From: Clostridia bacterium | Lineage (GTDB): Bacteria > Bacillota > Clostridia > Peptostreptococcales > Anaerovoracaceae | Assembly (NCBI GenBank): GCA_902363595.1 | Contig: CABJAP010000007.1 | Span: 124,001-188,000 of the forward strand | Length of the DNA stretch: 64,000 bases | Direction of reading: 5' to 3' | Shown here: positions 51,361-63,294 of the stretch, in pieces | How the letters are laid out: each line of letters opens with the position of its first letter | How positions within the stretch are numbered: the first letter of the stretch is position 1 | Notes under the pieces: model-generated | The model's input: the letters and a program-made list of their open reading frames with translations, nothing else | The model's database searches: none | Told to the model about the DNA's origin: nothing | Program-made: the position numbers and the translations under genes

Positions 51361-51855
51361 ATGACTGACAAATGCACAGGATGTGCTGAATCACAGGAAA
51401 AGGCAAAAGAGCTTCAAAAGATCATTGCCAAGTACAAGGACACGCGGGGCGCGCTGATCCCAGTACTGCACGAAGCTCAGGAAATTTACGGGTATCTTCC
51501 TTTGGAAGTGCAGCGTGAAATCGCAAACCAGCTGGACATCCCTCTGGCTGAAGTGTATGGGGTTGTAAGCTTTTACACACAGTTCTCGATTAATCCGAAA
51601 GGAAAATATCGGATCAACGTATGCATGGGTACAGCCTGCTACGTTAAGGGAGCAAATGAGATTTTAGATAAGTTCAGGACCAGATTGTCCATCGATGTGG
51701 GCGAATGCACAGATGACCAGAAATTTTCTCTGGACGCCTGCAGATGTATTGGTGCCTGCGGTCTTGCCCCAGTAGTTACGATCAATGATGAAGTTTACGG
51801 CAAACTGGTGCCAGACGATGTAGACGACATTCTTGATAAGTATGAAGATCTGTAA
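51361..51855 (+). CDS. hydC: [2Fe-2S] thioredoxin-like hydrogenase subunit HydC (NuoE-like), copy 2
   Basis: 164 residues, the same length as copy 1 and nearly identical through the cluster-binding half; differences cluster in the first 25 residues and a few conservative changes (REIANQL for REISLGL). All four cluster Cys are kept, as is the N-terminal CTGC pair. GGAG precedes the start. First gene of operon 2. The DNA differs from copy 1 at many third positions, so the duplication is old rather than recent. Confidence 0.9.
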   Translation: MTDKCTGCAESQEKAKELQKIIAKYKDTRGALIPVLHEAQEIYGYLPLEVQREIANQLDIPLAEVYGVVSFYTQFSINPKGKYRINVCMGTACYVKGANEILDKFRTRLSIDVGECTDDQKFSLDACRCIGACGLAPVVTINDEVYGKLVPDDVDDILDKYEDL

Positions 51856-51869
51856 GGGGGGGCGCCGAA

Positions 51870-53756
51870 ATGATAAAAAGTATAGCTGATATTGATAAAA
51901 TAAGAAAAGCCAAGCGCGCGGACATGATGATCCGTGTAGACAAAGACGCCGAGCCGACCAAAGCAGGCGGCCGGATGCATATCATGGTCTGCGGAGGTAC
52001 GGGATGCACGTCTTCCAGCTCCATGAAAATTATCGAAAACTTTGAAGAGCTGATTCGCATCAACAAGATGCAGGATGACGTGAAAGTCGTAAAGACCGGC
52101 TGCTTCGGCCTCTGCGCCGAGGGCCCGATTGTAATGATCTATCCAGATCATATTATGTACACCACCGTTCAGCCGGACGATGTGTCCGAGCTCTTTGAAT
52201 CTCACGTGCAAAAGGGCGAAGTTGTTAAACGGCTTTTGGCCGGTGACAAGACTGCTGAAGAGATTACCAATGCTTTGGACAACGTGGACTTTTTCTCGCG
52301 GCAGATGCGTGTAGCGCTGAGAAACTGCGGCGCCATTAATCCCGAAGAAATCGACGAATACATAGCAAGAGACGGTTACCTGGCTCTAGAAAAAGTAATT
52401 ACGGAAATGGAGCCGGAGGATGTCATCGATACCATCAAAGCTTCTCAGCTGAGAGGCCGGGGCGGCGCAGGATTCCCCACCGGGACCAAATGGAGCTTTG
52501 CTGCTGCTCAGCAGGTTGCGCAAAAATATGTATGCTGTAACGCGGACGAAGGCGACCCGGGCGCGTTCATGGACCGTTCGGTTCTGGAAGGCGACCCCCA
52601 CTCCCTCATTGAGGCCATGGCCATTGCCGGCTATGCCATCGGAGCCAACCAGGGATTTGTCTATGTAAGAGCAGAATACCCGATCGCCGTTGAACGTCTT
52701 TCCATTGCCATCGAGCAGGCGAAAGCTTACGGACTCATCGGCAAAGACATCTTCGGAAAAGGATTTGACTTTGACCTGGAGATTCGTCTGGGAGCCGGCG
52801 CTTTTGTATGCGGTGAAGAAACTGCGCTTATGACCTCTGTCGAAGGAAAGCGGGGCGAACCGAGACCAAGACCGCCGTTCCCGGCTGTAAAGGGACTTTT
52901 CGGCCAGCCTACGATCCTGAACAATGTTGAAACTTATGCCAACGTTCCTGTCATCATCATGAAGGGCGCTGACTGGTTTGCTAATATCGGTACGGAAAAA
53001 TCCAAAGGAACGAAAGTATTCGCCGTAGGCGGAAAAATCAATAATACAGGACTTGTGGAAATTCCCATGGGTACCACGCTGCGGGAAATCATCTATGATA
53101 TCGGCGGCGGCATACCCAACGGAAAAACCTTTAAGGCCGCTCAGACAGGCGGACCATCGGGAGGCTGTATCCCGGCCAGCGAGCTGGATACGCCCATCGA
53201 CTACGAATCCCTCATCGCACTGGGTTCCATGATGGGATCCGGCGGACTGATCGTCATGGACGAAGACACTTGCATGGTCGACCTGGCCAGATTCTTCCTG
53301 GAATTTACGGTGGATGAATCTTGCGGAAAATGCCCTCCATGCCGGATCGGAACCAAGCGGATGCTGGAAATCGTAACAAGAATCACAGAAGGTAAAGGGA
53401 CTATGGAAGATCTGGATAAGCTGGAAGTTCTGGCAAAGAACATTAAGGCTTCCGCCCTCTGCGGGCTGGGGCAGACAGCTCCAAACCCGGTGCTATCCAC
53501 TATGAAATATTTCCGTGACGAATACATCGCCCACGTTGTCGACAAGAAATGTCCGGCCGGCGTATGTAAATCCATGGTTAAATACATCATCGATACCGAT
53601 ACCTGCAAACGCTGCAGCATTTGTAAGAAGGGCTGCCCGACTCAGTGTATCTCCGGTGATAAGAATACGCCGTTCTCGATTGATCAGGATAAATGCGTTA
53701 AGTGCGGACTTTGTATGGAAAAATGTCCGTTCAAGGCCATCCTCAAGAATGCGTAA
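51870..53756 (+). CDS. hydB: NAD-binding FMN hydrogenase subunit HydB (NuoF-like), copy 2
   Basis: 628 residues, collinear with copy 1 without any gap. It keeps the standard NuoF residues: GRGGAGFPTGTKW, and GEETAL with Glu317 in place of Gly317. Other parts match copy 1: the N-terminal [2Fe-2S] domain (CGGTGCTSSS, CFGLCAEGP), SCGKCPPCRIG, and the C-terminal ferredoxin (CKRCSICKKGC, CVKCGLCMEKC). It likely prefers NADH, in contrast to copy 1. The start at 51870 has GGGGGG upstream and lies 14 nt after hydC. Confidence 0.92.
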   Translation: MIKSIADIDKIRKAKRADMMIRVDKDAEPTKAGGRMHIMVCGGTGCTSSSSMKIIENFEELIRINKMQDDVKVVKTGCFGLCAEGPIVMIYPDHIMYTTVQPDDVSELFESHVQKGEVVKRLLAGDKTAEEITNALDNVDFFSRQMRVALRNCGAINPEEIDEYIARDGYLALEKVITEMEPEDVIDTIKASQLRGRGGAGFPTGTKWSFAAAQQVAQKYVCCNADEGDPGAFMDRSVLEGDPHSLIEAMAIAGYAIGANQGFVYVRAEYPIAVERLSIAIEQAKAYGLIGKDIFGKGFDFDLEIRLGAGAFVCGEETALMTSVEGKRGEPRPRPPFPAVKGLFGQPTILNNVETYANVPVIIMKGADWFANIGTEKSKGTKVFAVGGKINNTGLVEIPMGTTLREIIYDIGGGIPNGKTFKAAQTGGPSGGCIPASELDTPIDYESLIALGSMMGSGGLIVMDEDTCMVDLARFFLEFTVDESCGKCPPCRIGTKRMLEIVTRITEGKGTMEDLDKLEVLAKNIKASALCGLGQTAPNPVLSTMKYFRDEYIAHVVDKKCPAGVCKSMVKYIIDTDTCKRCSICKKGCPTQCISGDKNTPFSIDQDKCVKCGLCMEKCPFKAILKNA

Positions 53757-53775
53757 GAAGGGAGCGTAAAACGAT

Positions 53776-55518
53776 ATGAATAAAGTACATATAACCATTG
53801 ACGGTATTAAGCTTTACGTGCCTGAGAATTATACCATTCTCGAGGCAGCGAAAGAAGTAAACATCACCATTCCCACCCTGTGTTTTCTGAAAGATGTAAA
53901 TGAAGTGGGCTGCTGCCGTATGTGCGTCGTGGAGGTCAAGGGGGCGAGAGCTCTGCAGGCCGCCTGCGTCCACCCGGTCAGCGAAGGAATGGAAGTATTC
54001 ACCCATACTCCGAAGGTCATGGAGGCAAGAAAGGTCAATCTGGAATTGATCCTTTCCAACCACAACTCCATGTGCCAGACCTGTACCAGAAGCTGGATGG
54101 ACTGCGAACTTCAGTCCCTGGCCAACAAGCTGTCGGTGGATAACGTTCGTTTTGAAGGCGAGCAGAAAAAGCAGCCTCTGGACATCGGCGTTTCCATCGT
54201 CCGCGACCCCAACAAATGTATTCTCTGCAGAAGATGCGTCAGCGCCTGCAAGAACATTCAGACAGTAGGCGTTATCGACTGTGTCAACAGAGGATTTGAG
54301 ACCAAGATTGCAGCACCGTTCAACCTGTCTCTTGCCGATACGCCATGCGTAAACTGCGGACAATGCATCAACTACTGCCCGGTCGGCGCGCTTCACGAAA
54401 AGAGCGATATCGATCAGGTTTGGGAAGCGATTTACGATCCGGATACCCATGTTGTGGTTCAGACCGCTCCGGCTGTCAGAGTTGCGCTGGGCGAGGATTT
54501 TGAAATGCCGATCGGCACTCCAGTAACCGGCAAAATGGTTACTGCTCTCAGAATGTTAGGCTTTGACAAGGTATTCGATACGGATACCGGCGCTGACCTG
54601 ACGATTATGGAGGAAGGCGCGGAGCTGATCGACCGCATCCGCGGCGGCGGAACTCTGCCGCTGATCACATCCTGTTCACCGGGCTGGATCAAGTTCTGCG
54701 AACATAATTTCCCGGATATGCTGGATCACTTGTCCAGCTGCAAGTCGCCTCATCAGATGTTCGGCGCTGTGCTCAAGACTTATTACGCACAGAAGGAAGG
54801 CATTGATCCGGATAAAATCTTTGTTGTATCCGTTATGCCATGTACTGCGAAGAAATTTGAGGCTTCCAGGCCTGAGATGAATGTGGACGGCCGTCCTGAC
54901 GTGGATGTGGTTCTGACCACCAGAGAACTGGGCAAGATGATCTACGACGTTGGTATCGACTTCCCGGATCTGGGCGACAGCGACTTTGACGATCCATTCG
55001 GCAACGCGTCCGGCGCAGGTGTTATCTTTGGTACCACCGGCGGTGTTATGGAAGCGGCTCTGCGTACGGTTGCAGATATCTTGAACGATTCCTCCGCCGA
55101 CAACTTTGAGTATGAAGAAGTCCGCGGTCTGGAAGGCATCAAGATCGCCACGGTGGAAATCGCTGACCTGAAGGTCCGCGCTGCCGTAGCTCACGGCCTT
55201 GGAAATGCCAGAAAACTGATGGAAGCCATCCGTGCCGGCGAAGAGTTCCACTTTGTGGAGATCATGGCCTGCCCCGGCGGCTGTATCAATGGTGGCGGCC
55301 AGCCGCTGCAGCTTTCCGACGTGCGCAACTGGATTGATGTTCGTGAAGAAAGAGCGAAAGGTTTGTACAAAGAGGATCGCGCGACTTACATTCGCAAGTC
55401 CCATAATAATCCGGCTGTTAAAAAGCTTTACAAAGAGTTCCTGGGCATGGCCGGCGGCAAGAAATCCCACGACCTGCTTCACACTCACTACCACGAAAGA
55501 TCAAATTACGACGAATAG
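53776..55518 (+). CDS. hydA: [FeFe]-hydrogenase catalytic subunit HydA, copy 2
   Basis: 580 residues, same length as copy 1. It has the same cluster motifs: CFLKDVNEVGCCRMC, HNSMCQTCTRSWMDC, CILCRRCVSAC, CVNCGQCINYC, and the H-cluster loops TSCSPGW, MPCTAKK and MACPGGCINGGGQP. The changes are mostly conservative and scattered over the surface; no catalytic Cys is lost. It forms the second trimeric hydrogenase. A strong terminator follows directly, and a TM1266-family regulator lies 366 nt downstream. AAGGGAG precedes the start. Confidence 0.95.
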   Translation: MNKVHITIDGIKLYVPENYTILEAAKEVNITIPTLCFLKDVNEVGCCRMCVVEVKGARALQAACVHPVSEGMEVFTHTPKVMEARKVNLELILSNHNSMCQTCTRSWMDCELQSLANKLSVDNVRFEGEQKKQPLDIGVSIVRDPNKCILCRRCVSACKNIQTVGVIDCVNRGFETKIAAPFNLSLADTPCVNCGQCINYCPVGALHEKSDIDQVWEAIYDPDTHVVVQTAPAVRVALGEDFEMPIGTPVTGKMVTALRMLGFDKVFDTDTGADLTIMEEGAELIDRIRGGGTLPLITSCSPGWIKFCEHNFPDMLDHLSSCKSPHQMFGAVLKTYYAQKEGIDPDKIFVVSVMPCTAKKFEASRPEMNVDGRPDVDVVLTTRELGKMIYDVGIDFPDLGDSDFDDPFGNASGAGVIFGTTGGVMEAALRTVADILNDSSADNFEYEEVRGLEGIKIATVEIADLKVRAAVAHGLGNARKLMEAIRAGEEFHFVEIMACPGGCINGGGQPLQLSDVRNWIDVREERAKGLYKEDRATYIRKSHNNPAVKKLYKEFLGMAGGKKSHDLLHTHYHERSNYDE

Positions 55519-55527
55519 ATCACTCCT

Positions 55528-55560
55528 TCCCCCAGAGCAGCTGCTCTGGGGGATTTTTTT
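55528..55560 (+). terminator. Terminator of hydrogenase operon 2
   Basis: A perfect palindrome TCCCCCAGAGCAG/CTGCTCTGGGGGA (55528-55553) followed by seven T. Confidence 0.95.
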
Positions 55561-55589
55561 ATGAAGCAGATCAGAACCAGTGAGACTGT

Positions 55590-55761
55590 TTACACTAATT
55601 TTGAAAAGTTGGCCGAAATTAGTGTAAAATTTCAACGGTTTCGGCATGTCAATTTAGCCAAAACCGCTCATAGTTCTGATTTTTCCCAATCTCACCCTCT
55701 GCAGCCCACAATTTTTGCACTAATTTACACAAAAATACGGCGTTTTCATTATGGTAAACCA
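55590..55761 (+). repeat. Three-arm covarying intergenic element, copy T2
   Basis: Arm 1 TTACACTAATTT (55590-55601), arm 2 AAATTAGTGTAA (55616-55627), arm 3 CACTAATTT (55718-55726), terminal block CATTATGGTAAACCA (55747-55761). Compared with T1, G becomes T in arms 1 and 3 and C becomes A in arm 2, so all pairings are kept. It lies between hydA and the TM1266 regulator, in the same orientation as those genes. Confidence 0.75.
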
Positions 55762-55833
55762 ATCTGCCCTGTTCTGGCCCAATCGACCCGCACTCGCCAG
55801 CCCCAAAGAATCCATCATTTTTTCGACTGGCTC

Positions 55834-55862
55834 TTGAGAAAAGAAAAAATTAGTGATATCCT
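55834..55862 (+). promoter_or_regulatory. Promoter of the TM1266-family gene
   Basis: TTGAGA (55834-55839), a 17-nt spacer and TATCCT (55857-55862). Confidence 0.5.
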
Positions 55863-55884
55863 AATGGCTATGGAGGAAATACAT

Positions 55885-56130
55885 ATGGAAACTAGAACAG
55901 CATTGGTTGGAATTGTTGTGGAAAACCCCGACTCTGTAAACAAGCTCAATTCCATTCTACATGATTACAAGCAGTTTATTATCGGTCGCATGGGTGTACC
56001 GCATCCGACAAAAGAAATTTCGATTATTAGTATTGCCATGGAGGCGCCGGCCGACACAATCAGTGCTCTGTCAGGCAAACTGGGAGCACTGCCGGGAATT
56101 AGCACCAAAACGATTTATGCCAAAGCATAA
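55885..56130 (+). CDS. Iron-only hydrogenase system regulator (TM1266 family)
   Basis: 81 residues, a small ferredoxin-fold/ACT-like protein: TRTALVGIVVENPDSVNKLNSILHDYKQFIIGRMGVPHPTKEISIISIAMEAPADTISALSGKLGALPGI is a full match to the family found beside [FeFe]-hydrogenase genes and thought to regulate them. The start at 55885 follows GGAGG; the longer open frame upstream runs through element T2. It lacks a DNA-binding domain, so it probably acts with a partner or senses a ligand. Its place just after hydCBA-2 matches the family's usual context. Confidence 0.85.
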   Translation: METRTALVGIVVENPDSVNKLNSILHDYKQFIIGRMGVPHPTKEISIISIAMEAPADTISALSGKLGALPGISTKTIYAKA

Positions 56131-56156
56131 AAAACAGACCGGATGCCGGCCTGTTT
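56131..56156 (-). terminator. Convergent terminator of the atp operon and the TM1266-family gene
   Basis: AACAGGCCGG and CCGGTCTGTT arms (56133-56156 on the minus strand) followed by TTTTTT on the minus strand and TTT on the plus strand. Confidence 0.75.
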
Positions 56157-56193
56157 CAACGGCCTGCTTCCGGTCTTATCTGTTACTGATTGT

Positions 56194-58021
<1,828 letters not shown>

Positions 58022-58024
58022 CTA

Positions 58025-58891
58025 CTATTTCTGCGCTTCTGAGCCGGCAACAATCTCAATGATCTCATCGGTAATTGCCGATTGACGCGCTCTGTTGTAA
58101 TACAGGGACAGGCTGTCCAGCATCTCCCTGGCATTGTCGGTGGCGTTTTCCATAGCCATACGCCTGGCGGCGTGCTCGCAGGTGGCCGATTCCACCACTG
58201 CGGCGTAGATCATCATTTCTACATATTTGGGAACCAGATAGTTGAATACGGCCTCCACCGACGGTTCGTATTCCACCGCTTTATCCAGCTTCATGATTTC
58301 CGGGTCATGCTCGATGTCAAAGGGCAGCAGGGTAACATTTTTTACTTCCTGCTCCAGGCTGCTGATAAAGGATGTGTAGATCAGCACTACTTCATCGATT
58401 TTCCCCTCGTTGTACATTTCAATGATCGGTTTACTCATCTTCTGCGTTTCCAGGAAGGAAATGCTTTCAGGCGGAGCCAGATATTCGCTGTAAATATCGT
58501 AACCCCGTTTTTCAAAGTATTCCTTGCCCTTGGTGCCAATAGCAACGATCATCGGTTTTTCCCAGTCCGCCAGAATCTCTTGTTCCGCCTCTTTGATGAT
58601 ATTGGTGTTGAACCCGCCGCAGAGGCCTTTGCAGCTGGTGACAATAATATAGCAGGTTGTTTTGATCTCTCTGTTCCCCAGAAGATACTGCTTGGGTACG
58701 TCGCTGCTGTTGTTAAAGATTTCGGCAATAGAATGGGTTATATAGTGAAAATTCTCATTGGTCTTTTCAAAGGTGGCCTTGGCTTTTCTCAGTTTTCCCG
58801 CAGACACCAGTTTCATGGCGTTGGTAATATGTTCGGTACTGTTGACGCTCTTGATACGCCGTTTTATGTCCTGCATACTGCTGGTCGCCAT
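58025..58891 (-). CDS. atpG: ATP synthase F1 gamma subunit
   Basis: 288 residues. MQDIKRRIKSVNSTEHITNAMKLVSAGKLRKA is the N-terminal coiled-coil half and MENATDNAREMLDSLSLYYNRARQSAITDEIIEIVAGSEA the C-terminal half of the rotating shaft. It sits between atpA and atpD, the standard place. GGGGG precedes the start, 42 nt after atpA. Confidence 0.95.
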   Translation of the reverse strand: MATSSMQDIKRRIKSVNSTEHITNAMKLVSAGKLRKAKATFEKTNENFHYITHSIAEIFNNSSDVPKQYLLGNREIKTTCYIIVTSCKGLCGGFNTNIIKEAEQEILADWEKPMIVAIGTKGKEYFEKRGYDIYSEYLAPPESISFLETQKMSKPIIEMYNEGKIDEVVLIYTSFISSLEQEVKNVTLLPFDIEHDPEIMKLDKAVEYEPSVEAVFNYLVPKYVEMMIYAAVVESATCEHAARRMAMENATDNAREMLDSLSLYYNRARQSAITDEIIEIVAGSEAQK

Positions 58892-58933
58892 TTCCTCACC
58901 CCCTTCTTTTCAATAATTAATTGTTAACGCTCA

Positions 58934-60469
<1,536 letters not shown>

Positions 60470-61003
60470 TTAAAGTAATTGATTCCCCAGATCCGCAAAG
60501 CGCTTGCGTATGGAAGCATCGATGATGCGACCGTCCACCAGGATCTTCACGCCCCCGATCAGCTTAGGATCGATCAAATTTTCCAGCCGGACTTTGTTCT
60601 TTATCAACCGGGACGTCTGTTCCTCGAATTTGGCAAGCTGCTCCGGTTTTAAAGGCTCGACAGAATAGATACTGCCGTAGGCGTATCCTTCTTCATGGTC
60701 GATCATTTCTTTGTACGCTTTTACGATCTTCGGGAAATGCCGGGTCCTGCCTTTATCCACCAAAACATACAGCAGATTTAAAAGTTCCTTACAGATTTTT
60801 CCTTCAAAGACATTCTTAAGAACGTCTTTCTTTTCTCTGGCTGATATGGCCGGATAATTGACGAAGGCATAGAAATCCGGCTCCTGCTCAAAGATGCCAA
60901 GTATTTGGCATGCTTCATCCAGGATAAGATCTTTTTTACCCGTCTCTTCTGCAGCCTGAAACAGTGCGCTGCCGTAAGTCAGGTCAATTGTTAATTCTGC
61001 CAT
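60470..61003 (-). CDS. atpH: ATP synthase F1 delta subunit
   Basis: 177 residues: the helical N-domain (TYGSALFQAAEETGKKDLILDEACQILGIFEQEPDFYAFVNYPAI) and the C-terminal sequence KNKVRLENLIDPKLIGGVKILVDGRIIDASIRKRFADLGNQL, the OSCP/delta signature. It joins b to the top of alpha3beta3. Its start overlaps atpF by 13 nt, so the stator genes are translationally coupled. Confidence 0.93.
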   Translation of the reverse strand: MAELTIDLTYGSALFQAAEETGKKDLILDEACQILGIFEQEPDFYAFVNYPAISAREKKDVLKNVFEGKICKELLNLLYVLVDKGRTRHFPKIVKAYKEMIDHEEGYAYGSIYSVEPLKPEQLAKFEEQTSRLIKNKVRLENLIDPKLIGGVKILVDGRIIDASIRKRFADLGNQLL

Positions 61004-61500
61004 TGACTTGCACCTGCCTGTTCAATGATTTCATCTACGATCTGATCTTGGCCAATCTGCGCGATATCCCGTTCGACAATCTTTTCTGCGGCCAGGAGAG
61101 CCAATGCAGCCACCTGCTCTTTCATTTCTGCCAGAGCTTTCTGCCTTTCCCGCTCGATCTGTTTTTCTGCAGCCAGCATCATCTCATTGGCCTTATTATT
61201 GGCATCCTGAACGATTTCTGCTGCCTGGGCTTCCGCGCGGATCTTGGCTTCCTTGATAATCTCACGGCCTTCCCCTTCTATCTTGGCGATTTTCTTGTTA
61301 TAGTTTTCCATCTTCTCATCGGCCTTGCGATTTACAGCCTCCGCGCTGTCATAAGCATCCTTGATGGAATTTTCTCTTGCTTCGACAAACTTGTGCACTT
61401 TTTCAAAGAAAAACTTTTTTAAAACAAGAAATAAGATGATGACGGTGATCCAGATCATGAGTAAGGTCCAGTTAAATTCTATCAGCCCCGTATATTGCAT
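60991..61500 (-). CDS. atpF: ATP synthase Fo b subunit
   Basis: 169 residues: an N-terminal membrane helix (WTLLMIWITVIILFLVLKKFFF) and a long charged coiled coil with heptads (VEARENSIKDAYDSAEAVNRKADEKMENYNKKIAKIEGEGREIIKEAK...). It is the peripheral stalk. Phe-Glu-Lys-Val after the helix (FFFEKVHKFVEARE) is typical. It starts 39 nt after atpE. Confidence 0.93.
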   Translation of the reverse strand: MQYTGLIEFNWTLLMIWITVIILFLVLKKFFFEKVHKFVEARENSIKDAYDSAEAVNRKADEKMENYNKKIAKIEGEGREIIKEAKIRAEAQAAEIVQDANNKANEMMLAAEKQIERERQKALAEMKEQVAALALLAAEKIVERDIAQIGQDQIVDEIIEQAGASQWQN

Positions 61501-61539
61501 TTCTACACCTCCCCGTCAAGTTTATGTTTCACATTCATC

Positions 61540-61821
<282 letters not shown>

Positions 61822-61847
61822 TTAAACTTTCATTTGATGATGCTTTA

Positions 61848-62585
61848 TTATTCTCCCTTATGGGCACTGATCACAATTGCTTCCTGGGCAATATAGACCA
61901 TGGATAACATGGTGAAAATGTACGCCTGCAGAACTGGCTCGAACATGTCGAAGAACGCATTGGCCGGCAGCGGCAGAATGGTGTCTAAAATCGGCAAGCT
62001 TACCAGTTTGTACGATAAGCTGGCCAGCCCGCTGTATACCAGCGACATAACGATCAGTCCGCCCAGGATATTCCCGAACAGTCGGAATCCCAGTGAAAGC
62101 GGTCTTGCCACTTCCTCAATGATCTTGATCGGAAACATCCATGCCATCGGTGAAGCAAGCTCTTTCAGTCTTCCAACCGGGCCCTGATAACGGATCGCTG
62201 TTATTTGAACCAATGCGAATGTGGTCAGCGCCAGCGCAAAAGTACAATTCAAATCCGTCGTTACCGGCCTGAAGCCGAAAAGTCCCAGCATATTGGAAAT
62301 AAGCAGGAAAAAGAAAATCGTCCCCATATAGGGTGCGAACGCTTCGCCCACTTCCTTGCCCATGATTTGTTTTACCATGTCATAGGTCTTGGTCACGACC
62401 AGCTCCGCAACTACCTGCTTTCCTCTGGGGATCCGTTCCATCTTGCGGACGGACCACAGAGCCAGAACCAATATAATGACTGCGACAATGATGCCCCAGA
62501 CAGCCGTCTCTGTCAGATAAAAGCTTCCGTCACCAAATATGAATACCTTTTTGGGTCCCAGGTGAGCCAAATCATGCATAGTCAC
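61848..62585 (-). CDS. atpB: ATP synthase Fo a subunit
   Basis: 245 residues with about five to six membrane helices. The essential Arg is in LSLGFRLFGNILGG, and the C-terminal helix has AYIFTMLSMVYIAQEA. It forms the ion half-channels against the c-ring. The sequence around the Arg (EEVARPLSLGFRLFGN) is shared by Na+ and H+ enzymes. Its start overlaps the end of atpI by 4 nt. Confidence 0.95.
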   Translation of the reverse strand: MTMHDLAHLGPKKVFIFGDGSFYLTETAVWGIIVAVIILVLALWSVRKMERIPRGKQVVAELVVTKTYDMVKQIMGKEVGEAFAPYMGTIFFFLLISNMLGLFGFRPVTTDLNCTFALALTTFALVQITAIRYQGPVGRLKELASPMAWMFPIKIIEEVARPLSLGFRLFGNILGGLIVMSLVYSGLASLSYKLVSLPILDTILPLPANAFFDMFEPVLQAYIFTMLSMVYIAQEAIVISAHKGE

Positions 62586-63043
62586 TCCTCCCTTCCGTAA
62601 TATTCATCTTCCGCCTTCTTGTCCTCTTCCTCATACATGGCCTGGACCTCCGGGCGAATCTTACGCTCTGTATTAAATTTCGGCTTGATGGCGTAAAAAT
62701 AATACATGGGCACTTTTAAAGTCAGAAAACCGATCAAACATGCGGCTCCGGCAGCATAGCTCCTGGTAATGGCGAAATAGAACACCACACAGTAGAGGGT
62801 CATTCTCACAAAGAAGCCCAGCGCCGAAGTTCCCTGATTCCCGCTTTTGAGCATCCGGTCCAGGGTGAATGCCAGAATATTAAAATTCACGATGGCGGTC
62901 GCCAGTCCTGCCAGCAGTCCTGTCAGGAAACCCAGGTCCCATCCCAAAATAAAAAAGGAAATCAGCTCGCACACCAGGGCGACTAAACTCCCATACAGAA
63001 ATATCTGTTTTTTTAGTTTGCGGATATCATCCATTGTTGTCAT
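62582..63043 (-). CDS. atpI: ATP synthase AtpI-like membrane protein
   Basis: 153 residues with four membrane segments (about 12-30, 37-55, 72-90 and 100-115). It is the first gene of the operon, where AtpI is expected. AtpI helps assemble the c-ring and is poorly conserved; position and topology support the call more than sequence. The C-terminal tail is long and acidic (EVQAMYEEEDKKAEDEYYGREE). AGAAGGGG precedes the start. Confidence 0.8.
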   Translation of the reverse strand: MTTMDDIRKLKKQIFLYGSLVALVCELISFFILGWDLGFLTGLLAGLATAIVNFNILAFTLDRMLKSGNQGTSALGFFVRMTLYCVVFYFAITRSYAAGAACLIGFLTLKVPMYYFYAIKPKFNTERKIRPEVQAMYEEEDKKAEDEYYGREE

Positions 63044-63094
63044 AATTTCCCCTTCTGCTTTCTGATTTTAATAACTTTCTTGCCATAATACTAT

Positions 63095-63115
63095 ATTATA
63101 AACCTTTTCTTTCAA
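63095..63115 (-). promoter_or_regulatory. Promoter region of the atp operon
   Basis: TATAAT on the minus strand (63095-63100) with a weak TTTACT-like -35 about 16 nt upstream. It is the only promoter-like site before atpI. Confidence 0.5.
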
Positions 63116-63214
63116 AAGTAAAGAATTGTTAAAAATTAACCAAATGTTTTTTGAAGAATAATGGTTCAAATCCGACAAATTCCAACATTTGTATCATTTT
63201 CTCACATGTGATAA

Positions 63215-63254
63215 TTAAAAAAAAGCCCCTTCCCCTTAGGGGGAGGCTTTTTTT
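63215..63254. terminator. Bidirectional terminator after the second MATE gene
   Basis: AAAAAGCCCCTTCCCC and GGGGGAGGCTTTTTTT, with T-runs in both directions. Confidence 0.85.
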
Positions 63255-63294
63255 GTTTTCCATAAACTTGCCTATGAAGCCCTTCATTTTACAA